Positions 43,316 to 52,820 of a DNA stretch of 64,000 nucleotides are shown here, piece after piece (position 1 is the stretch's first letter; the number at the start of each line of letters is the position of its first letter). The notes below the pieces were generated by a model. It saw only the letters and a list, made by a program, of their open reading frames with translations, was not told the origin of the DNA and made no database searches. Made by a program: the position numbers and the translations under genes. The stretch comes from an uncultured Burkholderiales bacterium (GTDB taxonomy: Bacteria; Pseudomonadota; Gammaproteobacteria; Burkholderiales; Burkholderiaceae_C), in assembly GCA_903870145.1 (NCBI GenBank), contig CAIQBO010000049.1:62001-126000 (forward strand), in the 5' to 3' direction.

Positions 43316-46300
43316 TCAGTGTGATCGGGCTCTTGCACGTGCCACAGCTTCAGGCACATTGACCCAAGGAGCTTGACCTGGGGCATAGCGTGCTCGCATC
43401 CATTCGACCAATTGCGCAATCTGTGCATTCGTCAAACTTTGCTCAAACCCTGGCATGAAGCCAAGCTCAGCGGATGCAGGGCGCTGAACACCCTCCAAGA
43501 TCACGCGAATTAAATTATCAGGCCTTGCGCTGTGCATCGTGGTATTCAGCGCCAACGGTTGATTCAAGCCTAACAAAGTGGGGCCATCGCCATCATGGTG
43601 ACAGCTACCGCAACTGCCCTCAAATTGACGCTGTGCAGTGCCGGGCAGCGGCGCATTGGCCGCTGCTGCTTGCACCAAGTCGCGAGCTTGCGCTGGCAAA
43701 TCTGCACTGGCTGATGGTTTGGAAAGGTCTGCCAAGTAAACCGCCATGGCGCGCACATCGGTGTCGGGCACAGTGGCCAGGCCGCGCACAACTTCCCCCA
43801 TGGGCCCAGCAGCCATGCCGTGCTGCGCGCTGTGGCCATGCCGCAAGTAATTGAACAGCGCTTCTTGTGTCCAGGGCAAGGGCGCGCGGCTCAGCTGCGT
43901 GAGAGCTGGCGCTTCCCAGCCCTGCACCAAGGCCCCTTGCAAATACGCTGTTTGTGATTGCTCTGCACCCAACAGGCCACGCGGGGTGTGGCAGCCACCG
44001 CAATTTCCAAGGCCGTTGACCAAGTAAGCCCCACGGTTCCACTGCGCACTTTTTAATGGGTTGTCGGTATGCACTTGCGTCTGATGAAACAATGCGTTCC
44101 AAATGCCCATCAAGGGCCGCCAATTAAATGGAAATGACAACTTCGTCTTTGGCACTTCTGAGGGCAATGCTGACTGCGACATCAAGTAGGCATACAAGGC
44201 CATCATGTCATCGTCGCGCACTAGGGCAAAGGCCGTGTAGGGGAATGCGGGATACAGTGCATGACCATCGCGCGAAACACCCTCTCGCATGGCGCGCTCA
44301 AATGCGCGGTACGACCACGCCCCTATGCCGGTGGCCACATCGGGCGTGAGGTTGGTGCTGTAGACCACACCGAACGGTGTCTCCATGGCACGGCCTCCCG
44401 CATTGATTTGTCCATCTTGTGCGGTGTGGCAACCGCCGCAGTCAGCCAAGGCCGCCAGTTGCTGGCCACGCGCAATCATGCTGATGCTGAAAGATGAGGT
44501 GCTGCCTTGCGCAACCAATGGCAAACTGCTGCGCCAGCCCAGCAAGGCAGCCCCCACCGCAAAGAGCCCCAAGCTCAGCGCCGTGACTTGCCGCCACCTG
44601 CGTTGCCAGTTGCTGGCCAAACCTGGCTGGCGGCTGGGTTTCTCTGAAGGCGTTTCTGAAAAGTTTTCAGCCGTTGGAGGGCCGGCTTCCTGCAAAGGGC
44701 TGGCTGCATGGCTCAGTGGATTCAAAGCCGCACGAACCACCTCTGGGGTAAAGGGTGGGTTGCGAAATCGAATTCCGGTAGCATCAAAAATGGCATTGGC
44801 AATGGCAGCGGTACCAGGGACTGAAGAAGACTCACCCGCACCCAATGCAGGCTCACCCAGACGAGGCATGTGCATGACCTCAATCACGGGCACATCGCGA
44901 AAACTCAAAATCGGATAACTGCCCCACTCTTGACTGACCACAGTGCCCTTGAGTGGGTCAATTTGAACTTGCTCTTTCAATGCTCTGCTGGTGGTTTGCA
45001 ACACGTTGCCATGAACTTGGTGCTCAACACCCTGCGGGTTGATCATCAATCCTGCATCGTGCCCAACCACCACGCGTTTGACATGCACTTCTCCGGTATG
45101 CCGATGCACTTGCACATCGGCCACCCACGCGGCCCAAGCGGCACCAAAGCCAGGCCACTTGCTGTGGATGTAGCGAGCGTAGGCAAAGCCTTGGCCTTGT
45201 AACCAATCACCCTGCGGCTCTTGCTGCTGTGCTTGTTGATGCGTCTTCCACTGGGCACGTTGCGCTGTGGCCTGTACCAATTCATGAGCCCTTGGGTCTT
45301 GTAAAACCTTCAAACGATATTGCACGGGGTCCACGCCAGCTGCAGTGGCCATCTCGTCAATGAAACTCTCATGTGCAAACGAGTTGGGCAATGCCGAGAC
45401 GCCTCTCAACCACGAGGCGCGCAAGATGGGCGGCATGTCGTTCACCGTGACCCGCAAATTGTCAAAGGCATAGGGCGGCCTGGCCGTGCGGTCACCCATC
45501 TCATACGCCTGCGCCAAGGGCTCAATGGTGCGTGTCAGCAGCAAAGCCAAGGTGGGCGCGCCATTGGAAGGGTAGCTGGTTTGAAAATCGTAACCTGCGG
45601 GAGAGCCATCGGCCCGCAAACCTCCGCGCACTTGCATCAACTGCGCAGCCCCTTTGGGCTCCCAAGCGTGCTCTTGCTCGCGCGTCAGTTGCACTCGCAC
45701 AGGCGCTCCAACAGCGCGTGACAGCAATGCTGCATCTGCTGCCACATCGTCGGCACCGTTTCTGCCGTAGCAGCCTGCAGCCTCCATGCGAACCACATCG
45801 ACAGCCATGTCTTGCACGCCCATGAGAAGCGCTAAGTCAGCGCGCAACACATGCGGATTTTGGCTGCCAGCCCATACTCTGAGTTGAATGTGAGGAGCCT
45901 GTGGGTCAGCGCCCTGCACCCACTGCGCCAGCGCGCATGAAGGGCCAATGGATGCGTGCATCTGATAAGGCCACACATAAGTGCGGTCTAATGTTTGTGC
46001 TGCGCCCTGCAAAGCTTGCTCGATATGACCTTCGTTGACCAGCTCTCTGCTCGTGCTCGGGTTGTTGCGCAAGGCTTGCTCGGTGTTGTCCAGACCTGGC
46101 ATGCCAGGCCATGCTTTCCACACCACTTCAAGCTCGCGCAGGGCTTGCTCTGCATGCTCTTCGCGTTCTGCCACGATGCCCACAAAGTCTGCTTGCACCA
46201 CCACAGCGCGAATGCCTGGAATGTGCGCTATCGATTCTTGATCAACCCGCTCCAGCGTCTTTCCAATGAATTCACCGCTGTCAGCGCCCGCATAAGGGGG

Positions 46301-46987
46301 GCGCAGCACACGGCCATGCAACATGCCGGGCATGCGCATGTCATGCACAAAGATCAAATCACCTGTGGTCTTTGCCAGCAAATCCACGCGAGGCAAGCTG
46401 CGGCCCACGACAAGGTAGTTTTCAGGAGATTTAACTTCGGTATTGGCATCCAAGGCCAGCACGATTTGCTGCGCAGGCACCCAATGGCTCAGCCGAGCTT
46501 GCTGGTGGGCAGGACCCAACACCAGTCCGTCGCGAATCTGCAGAGAACTCGATGGAACTTTCCAGTCGCGGCTGGCCTGCATCACCAGCCAATGTCGAAC
46601 TTGAGCAGCAGCCGATCTCAAGGGTGCGGCATGAATTTGAAGTGACGCACTGGCAATGGTGGCGCCTTGATTGGGCACAGCTGCGGTGCTGCCCATGAGC
46701 ATGTGAACGCAAGCAGGCGAGACGTCCAACTCTTCCGCCACGATTTGCGTCAATGCCGTACGCAGACCGGTGCCCAAATCAACATGACCATGCAAAGCGG
46801 TCACGCTGCCGTCATCCCAAAATGCCAACAATATTTCGACACCTTCAGCCGGATTGGAGGCCACCCAAAGCGGCTGACCAGGCATCTGCGGCACAGGTGG
46901 CAGTGGTTCACGCACGATCAACAAAACACCTTGCGATTGGTGCATGTCTGCGCGTGAACGAATTTGTTGGGCGCGCATGGTGCTCAT
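43316..46987 (-). CDS. NicB-like molybdopterin dehydrogenase subunit fused to triheme cytochrome c
   Basis: A 1223-residue fusion. Residues about 1-780 form the molybdopterin-binding subunit of the xanthine oxidase family; the active-site glutamate is in G-A-G-E-S-S-S near 717. A hydrophobic stretch (about 799-820) is followed by three heme c motifs: C-G-G-C-H near 849 and 996, and C-G-S-C-H near 1127. Nicotinate dehydrogenase NicB of Pseudomonas putida has the same domain order, and forms 6-hydroxynicotinate with electrons going to the respiratory chain. The hemes must lie in the periplasm; the side of the molybdenum domain is unclear, since no N-terminal signal is seen. The ATG overlaps the 2Fe-2S gene stop. 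Isoquinoline-type oxidoreductases are an alternative. Confidence 0.88.
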   Translation of the reverse strand: MSTMRAQQIRSRADMHQSQGVLLIVREPLPPVPQMPGQPLWVASNPAEGVEILLAFWDDGSVTALHGHVDLGTGLRTALTQIVAEELDVSPACVHMLMGSTAAVPNQGATIASASLQIHAAPLRSAAAQVRHWLVMQASRDWKVPSSSLQIRDGLVLGPAHQQARLSHWVPAQQIVLALDANTEVKSPENYLVVGRSLPRVDLLAKTTGDLIFVHDMRMPGMLHGRVLRPPYAGADSGEFIGKTLERVDQESIAHIPGIRAVVVQADFVGIVAEREEHAEQALRELEVVWKAWPGMPGLDNTEQALRNNPSTSRELVNEGHIEQALQGAAQTLDRTYVWPYQMHASIGPSCALAQWVQGADPQAPHIQLRVWAGSQNPHVLRADLALLMGVQDMAVDVVRMEAAGCYGRNGADDVAADAALLSRAVGAPVRVQLTREQEHAWEPKGAAQLMQVRGGLRADGSPAGYDFQTSYPSNGAPTLALLLTRTIEPLAQAYEMGDRTARPPYAFDNLRVTVNDMPPILRASWLRGVSALPNSFAHESFIDEMATAAGVDPVQYRLKVLQDPRAHELVQATAQRAQWKTHQQAQQQEPQGDWLQGQGFAYARYIHSKWPGFGAAWAAWVADVQVHRHTGEVHVKRVVVGHDAGLMINPQGVEHQVHGNVLQTTSRALKEQVQIDPLKGTVVSQEWGSYPILSFRDVPVIEVMHMPRLGEPALGAGESSSVPGTAAIANAIFDATGIRFRNPPFTPEVVRAALNPLSHAASPLQEAGPPTAENFSETPSEKPSRQPGLASNWQRRWRQVTALSLGLFAVGAALLGWRSSLPLVAQGSTSSFSISMIARGQQLAALADCGGCHTAQDGQINAGGRAMETPFGVVYSTNLTPDVATGIGAWSYRAFERAMREGVSRDGHALYPAFPYTAFALVRDDDMMALYAYLMSQSALPSEVPKTKLSFPFNWRPLMGIWNALFHQTQVHTDNPLKSAQWNRGAYLVNGLGNCGGCHTPRGLLGAEQSQTAYLQGALVQGWEAPALTQLSRAPLPWTQEALFNYLRHGHSAQHGMAAGPMGEVVRGLATVPDTDVRAMAVYLADLSKPSASADLPAQARDLVQAAAANAPLPGTAQRQFEGSCGSCHHDGDGPTLLGLNQPLALNTTMHSARPDNLIRVILEGVQRPASAELGFMPGFEQSLTNAQIAQLVEWMRARYAPGQAPWVNVPEAVARARARSH

Positions 46988-47466
46988 GAATTGAATGCGG
47001 TTTTTGACATCAGCGCAACGGCACGGCGTACTGCGTCGATGATCTCAATGTGCGCTCCGCAGCGACATAAATTACCCGACAAGGCTTGCTGCATTTGCAG
47101 ATCACTGGGGTTAGGGGTGTTTGCCAACAAAGCCACCGTCGTCATGATCATGCCGTTCAAACAGTAGCCGCACTGGGCGGCCTGGGCGTCTAAGAAGGCT
47201 TGTTGAACTGGGTGCAAGTTTGGGCCCTGGGCAAGCCCTTCCAAGGTCGTTATTTCACGTCCTTGAATTTCACAAGCCGGTATCACACAGGAGCGCGCAG
47301 CTACACCGTCAACCAACACCGTGCATGCACCGCACTCGCCCAAGCCGCAGCCAAACTTGGCCGCATTGAGCGCCAAGTCATTGCGAAGCACATGCAACAA
47401 GTTGGCTTGACGCGTCAAATTCAAGCTGTGCAATTGGCCGTTGACCGACAAGTGAACCGGTTTCAT
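46984..47466 (-). CDS. NicA-like [2Fe-2S] subunit of a molybdenum hydroxylase
   Basis: A 160-residue electron-transfer subunit. The plant-type cluster is bound by Cys40, Cys45, Cys48 and Cys60, and the second cluster by Cys99, Cys102, Cys134 and Cys136 (C-R-C). It partners the NicB-like subunit encoded next, overlapping by 4 bases. The length agrees with NicA of Pseudomonas putida (about 157). I chose the ATG at 47464-47466; a GTG at 47491-47493 would add nine residues and neither has a clear ribosome-binding site. Confidence 0.9.
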   Translation of the reverse strand: MKPVHLSVNGQLHSLNLTRQANLLHVLRNDLALNAAKFGCGLGECGACTVLVDGVAARSCVIPACEIQGREITTLEGLAQGPNLHPVQQAFLDAQAAQCGYCLNGMIMTTVALLANTPNPSDLQMQQALSGNLCRCGAHIEIIDAVRRAVALMSKTAFNS

Positions 47467-47485
47467 GAGATGGGGTTGCGCTCGT

Positions 47486-48229
47486 TCAAACACTCAAATA
47501 ATTTCGGCGAATTTCTTCATTTTCAGTCAGCGCGTGCATCGAAGACTCATGGCGAATTTGTCCTTTTTCCAGTACGTAGGCTCGGTCAGATACCCATTGC
47601 GCAAAGTGAAGGTTTTGCTCTGACAACAAGATGCTCACACCTTCTGCTTTGAGGGTCAAAATCATGTCTGCCATTTGCTCCACAATGACAGGCGCTACAC
47701 CCTCAGAAGGCTCGTCCAGAAGAACCAGCAAAGGGTTGCCCATCAAAGTGCGGGCGACAGTCAGCATTTGCTGTTCACCGCCACTCATGCGAGCGCCTTG
47801 GCGGTTTTGCATTTCACCCAAATTGGGGAATAAGCTGAATATTTTTTCATGCGTCCAGTAAGGTACCGGGCTGCCATCTTGAAAATGGCGCGCGGCTTGT
47901 TTGCCAACACTTAAATTTTCCAAAACCGTCAGGTCACTGAAAATGCGCCTGTCTTCCGGCACAAAACCCAAACCTTGACGCGCCACTTGATAGGGCTGAG
48001 CTTGCGATATATCACGGCCTAAAAATTCAATTTTGCCGCTGCGTTTGGGCATCATGCCCATGATGGCTTTGAGGGTGCTGGATTTGCCAGCACCATTGCG
48101 CCCCATCAGAGCGACCACCTCACCTCGGCCAACATTCAAGCTGACATCGAATAATATTTGCGCAGCGCCATACCAAGCGTTCAGACCTTGCGTCTGCAGT
48201 AAGAGGTTTTCAGCGCTGGTGTTAGACAT
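47486..48229 (-). CDS. Branched-chain-type ABC transporter ATPase, LivF-like (second transporter)
   Basis: A 247-residue ATPase. Walker A is G-R-N-G-A-G-K-S-S, the signature is M-S-G-G-E-Q-Q-M-L-T-V-A-R, and Walker B is L-V-L-L-D-E-P-S-E-G-V-A, all LivF-like. ATG at 48227-48229 or 48230-48232 is likely; a G-rich ribosome-binding site (AAAGGGGGG) stands before both and the livG stop overlaps. It lies between livG and the NicA-like gene in one operon, so its substrate is probably that of the molybdenum dehydrogenase (a pyridine carboxylate). Confidence 0.93.
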   Translation of the reverse strand: MSNTSAENLLLQTQGLNAWYGAAQILFDVSLNVGRGEVVALMGRNGAGKSSTLKAIMGMMPKRSGKIEFLGRDISQAQPYQVARQGLGFVPEDRRIFSDLTVLENLSVGKQAARHFQDGSPVPYWTHEKIFSLFPNLGEMQNRQGARMSGGEQQMLTVARTLMGNPLLVLLDEPSEGVAPVIVEQMADMILTLKAEGVSILLSEQNLHFAQWVSDRAYVLEKGQIRHESSMHALTENEEIRRNYLSV

Positions 48230-48995
48230 CATGCCCCCCCTTTCGCGCAAAGGTTTTTCCGCTGCCAAAGTAGACCTCTTGCACTTTGGGGTTGTCACGA
48301 ATTTCTTGTGCTGTGCCCTGCGCAATCAGGCCGCCTCGGGCCAATACGATGATGCGATCGGCAAAACCAAAAACCACATCCATGCTGTGCTCTGTGAACA
48401 GCACTGCCATGCCGCGCTTGGTAACCAACTCGCGCGTCAGCGTCATCAGTTTAAGGCGCTCGGCCGGGGCCATCCCTGCGGTGGGCTCGTCCATCAGCAG
48501 CAAGCGCGGTTGGTTGGCCATGGCCATGGCCAATTCCAATCGCTTGACGTCGCCATAGGCCAACTCGCTGCAGGGCCGCCCTGCTTGCTCTGCCAAGCCG
48601 ACCTGCGCCAACAAGGCCAGCGCATCGGCTCTGCGGTACAAACTGGCTCTGCGCCACATGGAGAACAAACGGGCATCGTCTGAGAGCAAGGCCATTTGAA
48701 CGTTCTCAGCCACTGTCAATGAGGCGAAGGTCTCGGCAATTTGAAATGTCCGGCCAACGCCCATTTTCCAAACCTCGCGCGGTGTTCTTCCAATCAAGCT
48801 TTGGCCATCCAAGCTGATACTGCCACTGTCGGGTTGCAGCTGACCATTGAGCAAGTTGAAAGTGGTGGACTTTCCAGCACCATTGGGTCCAATCAAAGCC
48901 AGCAACTCGCCAGGGGCCAAGTCAAATGAGACATCGTCCACAGCGCGGTTGCCACCAAATGACTTGTGCAAGCCTTTGACTTGAAGAAGACTCAT
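48222..48995 (-). CDS. Branched-chain-type ABC transporter ATPase, LivG-like (second transporter)
   Basis: A 257-residue ATPase with Walker A G-P-N-G-A-G-K-S-T and Walker B L-L-L-M-D-E-P-T-A-G-M-A. The signature region reads S-E-L-A-Y-G-D-V-K-R-L-E-L-A-M-A, that is the L-S-G-G motif replaced by L-A-Y-G, a pattern common in LivG proteins of this group. The ATG overlaps the end of the LivHM gene and the stop overlaps the livF start, so the four are translationally coupled. Confidence 0.93.
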   Translation of the reverse strand: MSLLQVKGLHKSFGGNRAVDDVSFDLAPGELLALIGPNGAGKSTTFNLLNGQLQPDSGSISLDGQSLIGRTPREVWKMGVGRTFQIAETFASLTVAENVQMALLSDDARLFSMWRRASLYRRADALALLAQVGLAEQAGRPCSELAYGDVKRLELAMAMANQPRLLLMDEPTAGMAPAERLKLMTLTRELVTKRGMAVLFTEHSMDVVFGFADRIIVLARGGLIAQGTAQEIRDNPKVQEVYFGSGKTFARKGGHDV

Positions 48996-50902
48996 GCTGC
49001 GGCCTCTCGCGTGCGCCGCAAGGCTTTGAATCGTTCATCCGCAAACCCAGCCAAACCCTGCGGAAAGACCATCACCAAGAGCAAAATCGTGCCGCCAAGC
49101 ACAGCGCGCCAGTAATCGGTGCTGCGTGCGATGCTGTCTTGCAGTCCTGTGAAACTGATCGCGCCAATCAAGGGGCCTACCACCGTTTGCACGCCGCCCA
49201 AAAGCACCATCACCAAGCCGTCAACGGACTTGGTCACCCCCATCGAGTCGGGTGATATGCTGCCCTTGGAAAATGCAAACAAGGCCCCGGCCAAGCCAGC
49301 AAACATGGCAGCCACCACGAAGCCCGCCCACTGCAAATGCTTGACGTTCATGCCCAAAGCTTCTGCGCGCAGTGCGGAGTCACGACAGGCGCGCAAGGCA
49401 TAGCCAAAGGGTGCAAACAACATCCGGCGCAGGGCGTAGACGCCTAGGCCAGTGAGTGCCAAACACAGGTAGTAGTACATTCGTTTGTCTGCCAACCAAG
49501 GGCTTGGCCAAACTCCTGTCAAACCGTTGCTACCGCCCGTCAAGCTGTCCCACTGAAAACAAATTGACCATAAAATTTGACCGAATGCCAGCGTCAACAT
49601 GGCCAAATAAACACCCGACAAGCGCACACAAAACCAACCGAATACCACTGCTGCCAGAGCTGTGAGCAGGGGCGCAAAAAACAGCGTCAACTCCATCGGC
49701 ACGTGCGCCCGCAAAACCAAGAGTGCCGCCACATAAGCACCTAGACCAAAATAAGCTGCGTGTCCAAATGAGTGCATGCCTGCGGGCCCCATGATGAAGT
49801 GCAGACTGCTGGCAAACAATGCGGCAGTCAACAAATCAATGGCCAAGACTGTGGTGTAGGGAGACTGTGCCGTTATCTGCGGCAAAGCCACCAGCACCAA
49901 GCCACACAAAATCCAAACCACTTGGTTGCCCACTCCGCCCAGTTGCAAAGGGGCCTCGGCTTTGCCGCTGTGGCGCGGGTTGGTTTGCGGCTTACCCATC
50001 AAACCCCAGGGGCGCACCATCAGCACCACAGCCATGACCAAAAACTCGGCCACCAGTGTGAGTTTGGAAAATGCAAACGACATGCCCCACATCTCTACCG
50101 TGCCAAGGCCCACACACATGGCCTTGATTTCTGCAATCAACAGCGCAGCCACATAGGCCCCGGGAATCGAGCCCATGCCCCCCACCACCACCACCACAAA
50201 AGCGTCGCCAATGGTGAGCAAATCAAGGCCCAAATTGGCCGGTTCACGGGGCAGTTGCAAAGCACCGCCCAACCCTGCCAGGGCGCAGCCCAATGCAAAG
50301 ACGCTGGTGAACAACCAGCGTTGGTGTATGCCCAAAGCACCAACCATCTCACGGTCTTGGGTGGCAGCGCGCACCAGCGTGCCAAAGCGAGTGCGAGTCA
50401 GCAACAACCACATCAACCCCAATACCAGTGGACCGATTGCAATGAGGAGCAAGTCGTAACTTGGAAATCGTCGCCCTAAAATATCCACCGCGCCAGAAAA
50501 ACCTGGTGCACGTGGGCCGAGCAAATCTTCAGGGCCCCAAATCCAAAGAGTCGCATCTTTGATCACCAGCACCAAAGCAAAAGTTGCCAGGAGCTGAAAC
50601 AATTCAGGCGCTTTGTAGATGCGCCGCAGCAGCAGCATTTCAACCAAACCACCCAGCAACCCTGAAATCAAAGCGGCCAAAAGCAGCAGCCACCAAAAGC
50701 TCACAGACAGGCCGACCGCCCTGCCCACATGCTCGACTAAGGAATACGCCAGATAAATGCCCAGCATGAAAAATGAGCCATGGGCAAAGTTAACGATGCG
50801 TGTCACGCCAAAAATCAGCGACAAACCTGCGGCCACTAAAAATAAAGAAGAGGCCCCCGCCAAACCGTTGAGCCCCTGCACTGCAAAACCAGAAAAATCC
50901 AT
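48992..50902 (-). CDS. Fused branched-chain-type ABC transporter permease (LivH-LivM)
   Basis: A 636-residue protein that joins both permeases. The first half (about 1-295) has the LivH block R-I-V-N-F-A-H-G-S near 31-39. The second half (about 325-636) has the LivM block H-S-F-G-H-A-A-Y-F-G-L-G-A-Y near 372-386 and the coupling loop A-E-A-L-G-M-N-V near 525. A polar linker near 300-325 joins them. About 17 membrane segments are predicted by eye. It moves the ligand of the downstream-encoded dehydrogenase pathway across the inner membrane. Confidence 0.93.
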   Translation of the reverse strand: MDFSGFAVQGLNGLAGASSLFLVAAGLSLIFGVTRIVNFAHGSFFMLGIYLAYSLVEHVGRAVGLSVSFWWLLLLAALISGLLGGLVEMLLLRRIYKAPELFQLLATFALVLVIKDATLWIWGPEDLLGPRAPGFSGAVDILGRRFPSYDLLLIAIGPLVLGLMWLLLTRTRFGTLVRAATQDREMVGALGIHQRWLFTSVFALGCALAGLGGALQLPREPANLGLDLLTIGDAFVVVVVGGMGSIPGAYVAALLIAEIKAMCVGLGTVEMWGMSFAFSKLTLVAEFLVMAVVLMVRPWGLMGKPQTNPRHSGKAEAPLQLGGVGNQVVWILCGLVLVALPQITAQSPYTTVLAIDLLTAALFASSLHFIMGPAGMHSFGHAAYFGLGAYVAALLVLRAHVPMELTLFFAPLLTALAAVVFGWFCVRLSGVYLAMLTLAFGQILWSICFQWDSLTGGSNGLTGVWPSPWLADKRMYYYLCLALTGLGVYALRRMLFAPFGYALRACRDSALRAEALGMNVKHLQWAGFVVAAMFAGLAGALFAFSKGSISPDSMGVTKSVDGLVMVLLGGVQTVVGPLIGAISFTGLQDSIARSTDYWRAVLGGTILLLVMVFPQGLAGFADERFKALRRTREAAA

Positions 50903-50974
50903 GTCTACATTCCGTCAAAAATAGCCCGCAAGCGGCGTCCCATGCGCCTCTTGCGAGCTTGGTCAGGTATTAAC

Positions 50975-52180
50975 TCAATCTGGTTGACGCATTTTTTTGA
51001 CTTCATCGTTGCTCGGCTGGAAGGCCGCACCGTCCATGTAACGGTAGTCCACCATCACGCCTTTGCCATTTTCGTTTTTGATGCGTCCAACGAACGCGCC
51101 CATGGTCGATTGATGGTCTTGCGAACGGAAAGTGACTTTGCCAAATGGGCTGCTCATGCTCAAATCACGGAATGCAACGACCAGTTTTTCGGCATCTGTG
51201 CTGTTGGCTTTTTTGATGCCCACGGCCAGCGCTTGAATCATGGTGTAGCCCACAACCGAGCCCAGGCGTGGGTAATCATTGAACTTGCTTTGGTATGCAC
51301 CCAAGAAGGCTTTGTGCTCAGCGGTGTTGATGCCATTCCAAGGGTAGCCTGTGACGATCCAGCCATTGGGCGTTTCCTCTTTCAGAGGGTCCAAATACTC
51401 GGGCTCGCCTGTGAGCAAACTGACCACCTCACGGCCTTGGAAAAGACCTCGGGTGTTGCCCTCTCGCACAAACTTGGTCAGGTCAGCACCAAACAAAACA
51501 TTGAAGATGGCATCGGGTTTGGCATCGGCCAAGGCCTGCACAACAGCCCCCGCCTCGACTTTGCCCAAGGCAGGTGCTTGTTCAGCCACAAATTCAACAT
51601 CGGGTTGCGCGGCTTTGAGCAACTGTTTGAAGGTGGCGGCAGCCGACTGCCCGTATTCGTAGTTGGGGTAGACCACGGCCCAGCGTTTTTTCTTCAGCTT
51701 GACCGCTTCTGGCACCAACATGGCCGCTTGCATGTAAGTTGATGCACGCAGACGGAAAGTATATTTGTTGCCACCTTGCCAAACAATTTTGTCAGTCAAG
51801 GGTTCACCTGCCAAAAAGAAAATTTTCTTTTGCTTTGAAAAATCTGTCAATGCCAAACCAATGTGCGAAAGGAATGTGCCGCTGAGCACATCCACTTGCT
51901 CGCGTGAAATCAACTCTTCAGCTGCGCGCACGGCATCACCGGGGGTGGCATTGTCATCACGGATCAGGAGTTGCAATTTTTTCCCATTCACGCCACCTGC
52001 CGCATTGATCTCGTCAACCGCCAATTCCATGCCTTTTTTGTAGGGCTCCAAAAATGCGGGCTGCGCTTTGTAGCTGTTGATTTCACCAATTTTGATGACG
52101 CCTTGCGCCACGGCCGGTGTCAGGCCCAAAGCCAACACCACAGCGGCAGCAGCGCGTGAGAGATTACGAAAGTTTTTCAT
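50975..52180 (-). CDS. ABC transporter substrate-binding protein (LivK-like), probable pyridine carboxylate receptor
   Basis: A 401-residue periplasmic receptor. The ATG at 52178-52180 is preceded by AAGGAG and opens a signal peptide ending P-A-V-A-Q. I-K-I-G-E-I-N-S-Y near 28 and Y-K-K-G-M-E-L-A-V-D-E-I-N-A-A-G-G near 45 are typical of the peripla_BP_6 family. It is transcribed between the AA_synth and LivHM genes, in the operon with the nicotinate-type catabolic enzymes. A ligand such as nicotinate or 6-hydroxynicotinate is inferred from context only. Confidence 0.9.
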   Translation of the reverse strand: MKNFRNLSRAAAAVVLALGLTPAVAQGVIKIGEINSYKAQPAFLEPYKKGMELAVDEINAAGGVNGKKLQLLIRDDNATPGDAVRAAEELISREQVDVLSGTFLSHIGLALTDFSKQKKIFFLAGEPLTDKIVWQGGNKYTFRLRASTYMQAAMLVPEAVKLKKKRWAVVYPNYEYGQSAAATFKQLLKAAQPDVEFVAEQAPALGKVEAGAVVQALADAKPDAIFNVLFGADLTKFVREGNTRGLFQGREVVSLLTGEPEYLDPLKEETPNGWIVTGYPWNGINTAEHKAFLGAYQSKFNDYPRLGSVVGYTMIQALAVGIKKANSTDAEKLVVAFRDLSMSSPFGKVTFRSQDHQSTMGAFVGRIKNENGKGVMVDYRYMDGAAFQPSNDEVKKMRQPD

Positions 52181-52219
52181 GCAGGCTCCTTTGTAAATAT
52201 GCACGATGACGAGAAAAAT

Positions 52220-52804
52220 TCAACGCAGACCGTCTTGCCCGACGATGTCTGCAACTTGCAGGCCCCCAATGCGAGGCAAGGGACGACCACTGTCGGTCAC
52301 CACCACTGCCACCAAGATTTCGTTTGCAAAAGGCGCATCGCTCACGCGCGCCTCCATGGCGTCAAAATGAGTGCGCACGAAGGCCGCATCTTTATGGCCC
52401 AATGGCACGTCAATGGCAGTACCCAAGGTTCCACGTTTTTTGGCAGATGGCACCAAAGCAGCACCTTTGCTGACTGCTTGGCGCAAAGGCGCCCCCAATT
52501 TGGGGTGCAGTACAGCGGCTGCATGTTCAAGTTCGCCCGCCTCTCCCACGATCGCAGCTTTGCCATAACTTTGCGCGTGCTCCGGCGCAATGCCCAAGGC
52601 TTGCACGCAGCGCATGCCCAGCAATCCGCCCAATTCTTCACCGATCTGAATCAGGCTGTCTAAGTTTTCACTGTAGCGCCCGGCATAGGGGTTTTCAATC
52701 ACCGCCATGGCCAATGCGCGGCGCGTGGGGGGCGAGACGACTTGACCGCCTTCAAGATGGGTTTCGTCCACTTGCACCACGAGTTTGCGAATTTTGGCTT
52801 TCAT
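52220..52804 (-). CDS. Amino acid synthesis family protein (AA_synth, PF06684), copy B
   Basis: A 194-residue protein related to the copy at 42724-43302. Shared blocks are V-I-E-N-P-Y-A-G-R-Y near 36, G-K-A-A-I-V-G near 87 and the S-D-A-P stretch near 158, but the two are well diverged. It lies 16 bases after UPF0280 and 39 bases before the receptor gene. In other proteobacteria, members often sit beside 6-hydroxynicotinate reductase and enamidase homologues (from memory). The function is unassigned; a role in ring opening or in processing formylglutarate derivatives would fit the position. Confidence 0.87.
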   Translation of the reverse strand: MKAKIRKLVVQVDETHLEGGQVVSPPTRRALAMAVIENPYAGRYSENLDSLIQIGEELGGLLGMRCVQALGIAPEHAQSYGKAAIVGEAGELEHAAAVLHPKLGAPLRQAVSKGAALVPSAKKRGTLGTAIDVPLGHKDAAFVRTHFDAMEARVSDAPFANEILVAVVVTDSGRPLPRIGGLQVADIVGQDGLR

Positions 52805-52820
52805 GAATGATTCTTTCTAT

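Noticed and set aside
49772-50479. 235-codon open frame on the plus strand opposite the LivHM gene
   Set aside because: Low-complexity His/Gln-rich translation that mirrors membrane helices of the real gene; no homology pattern.
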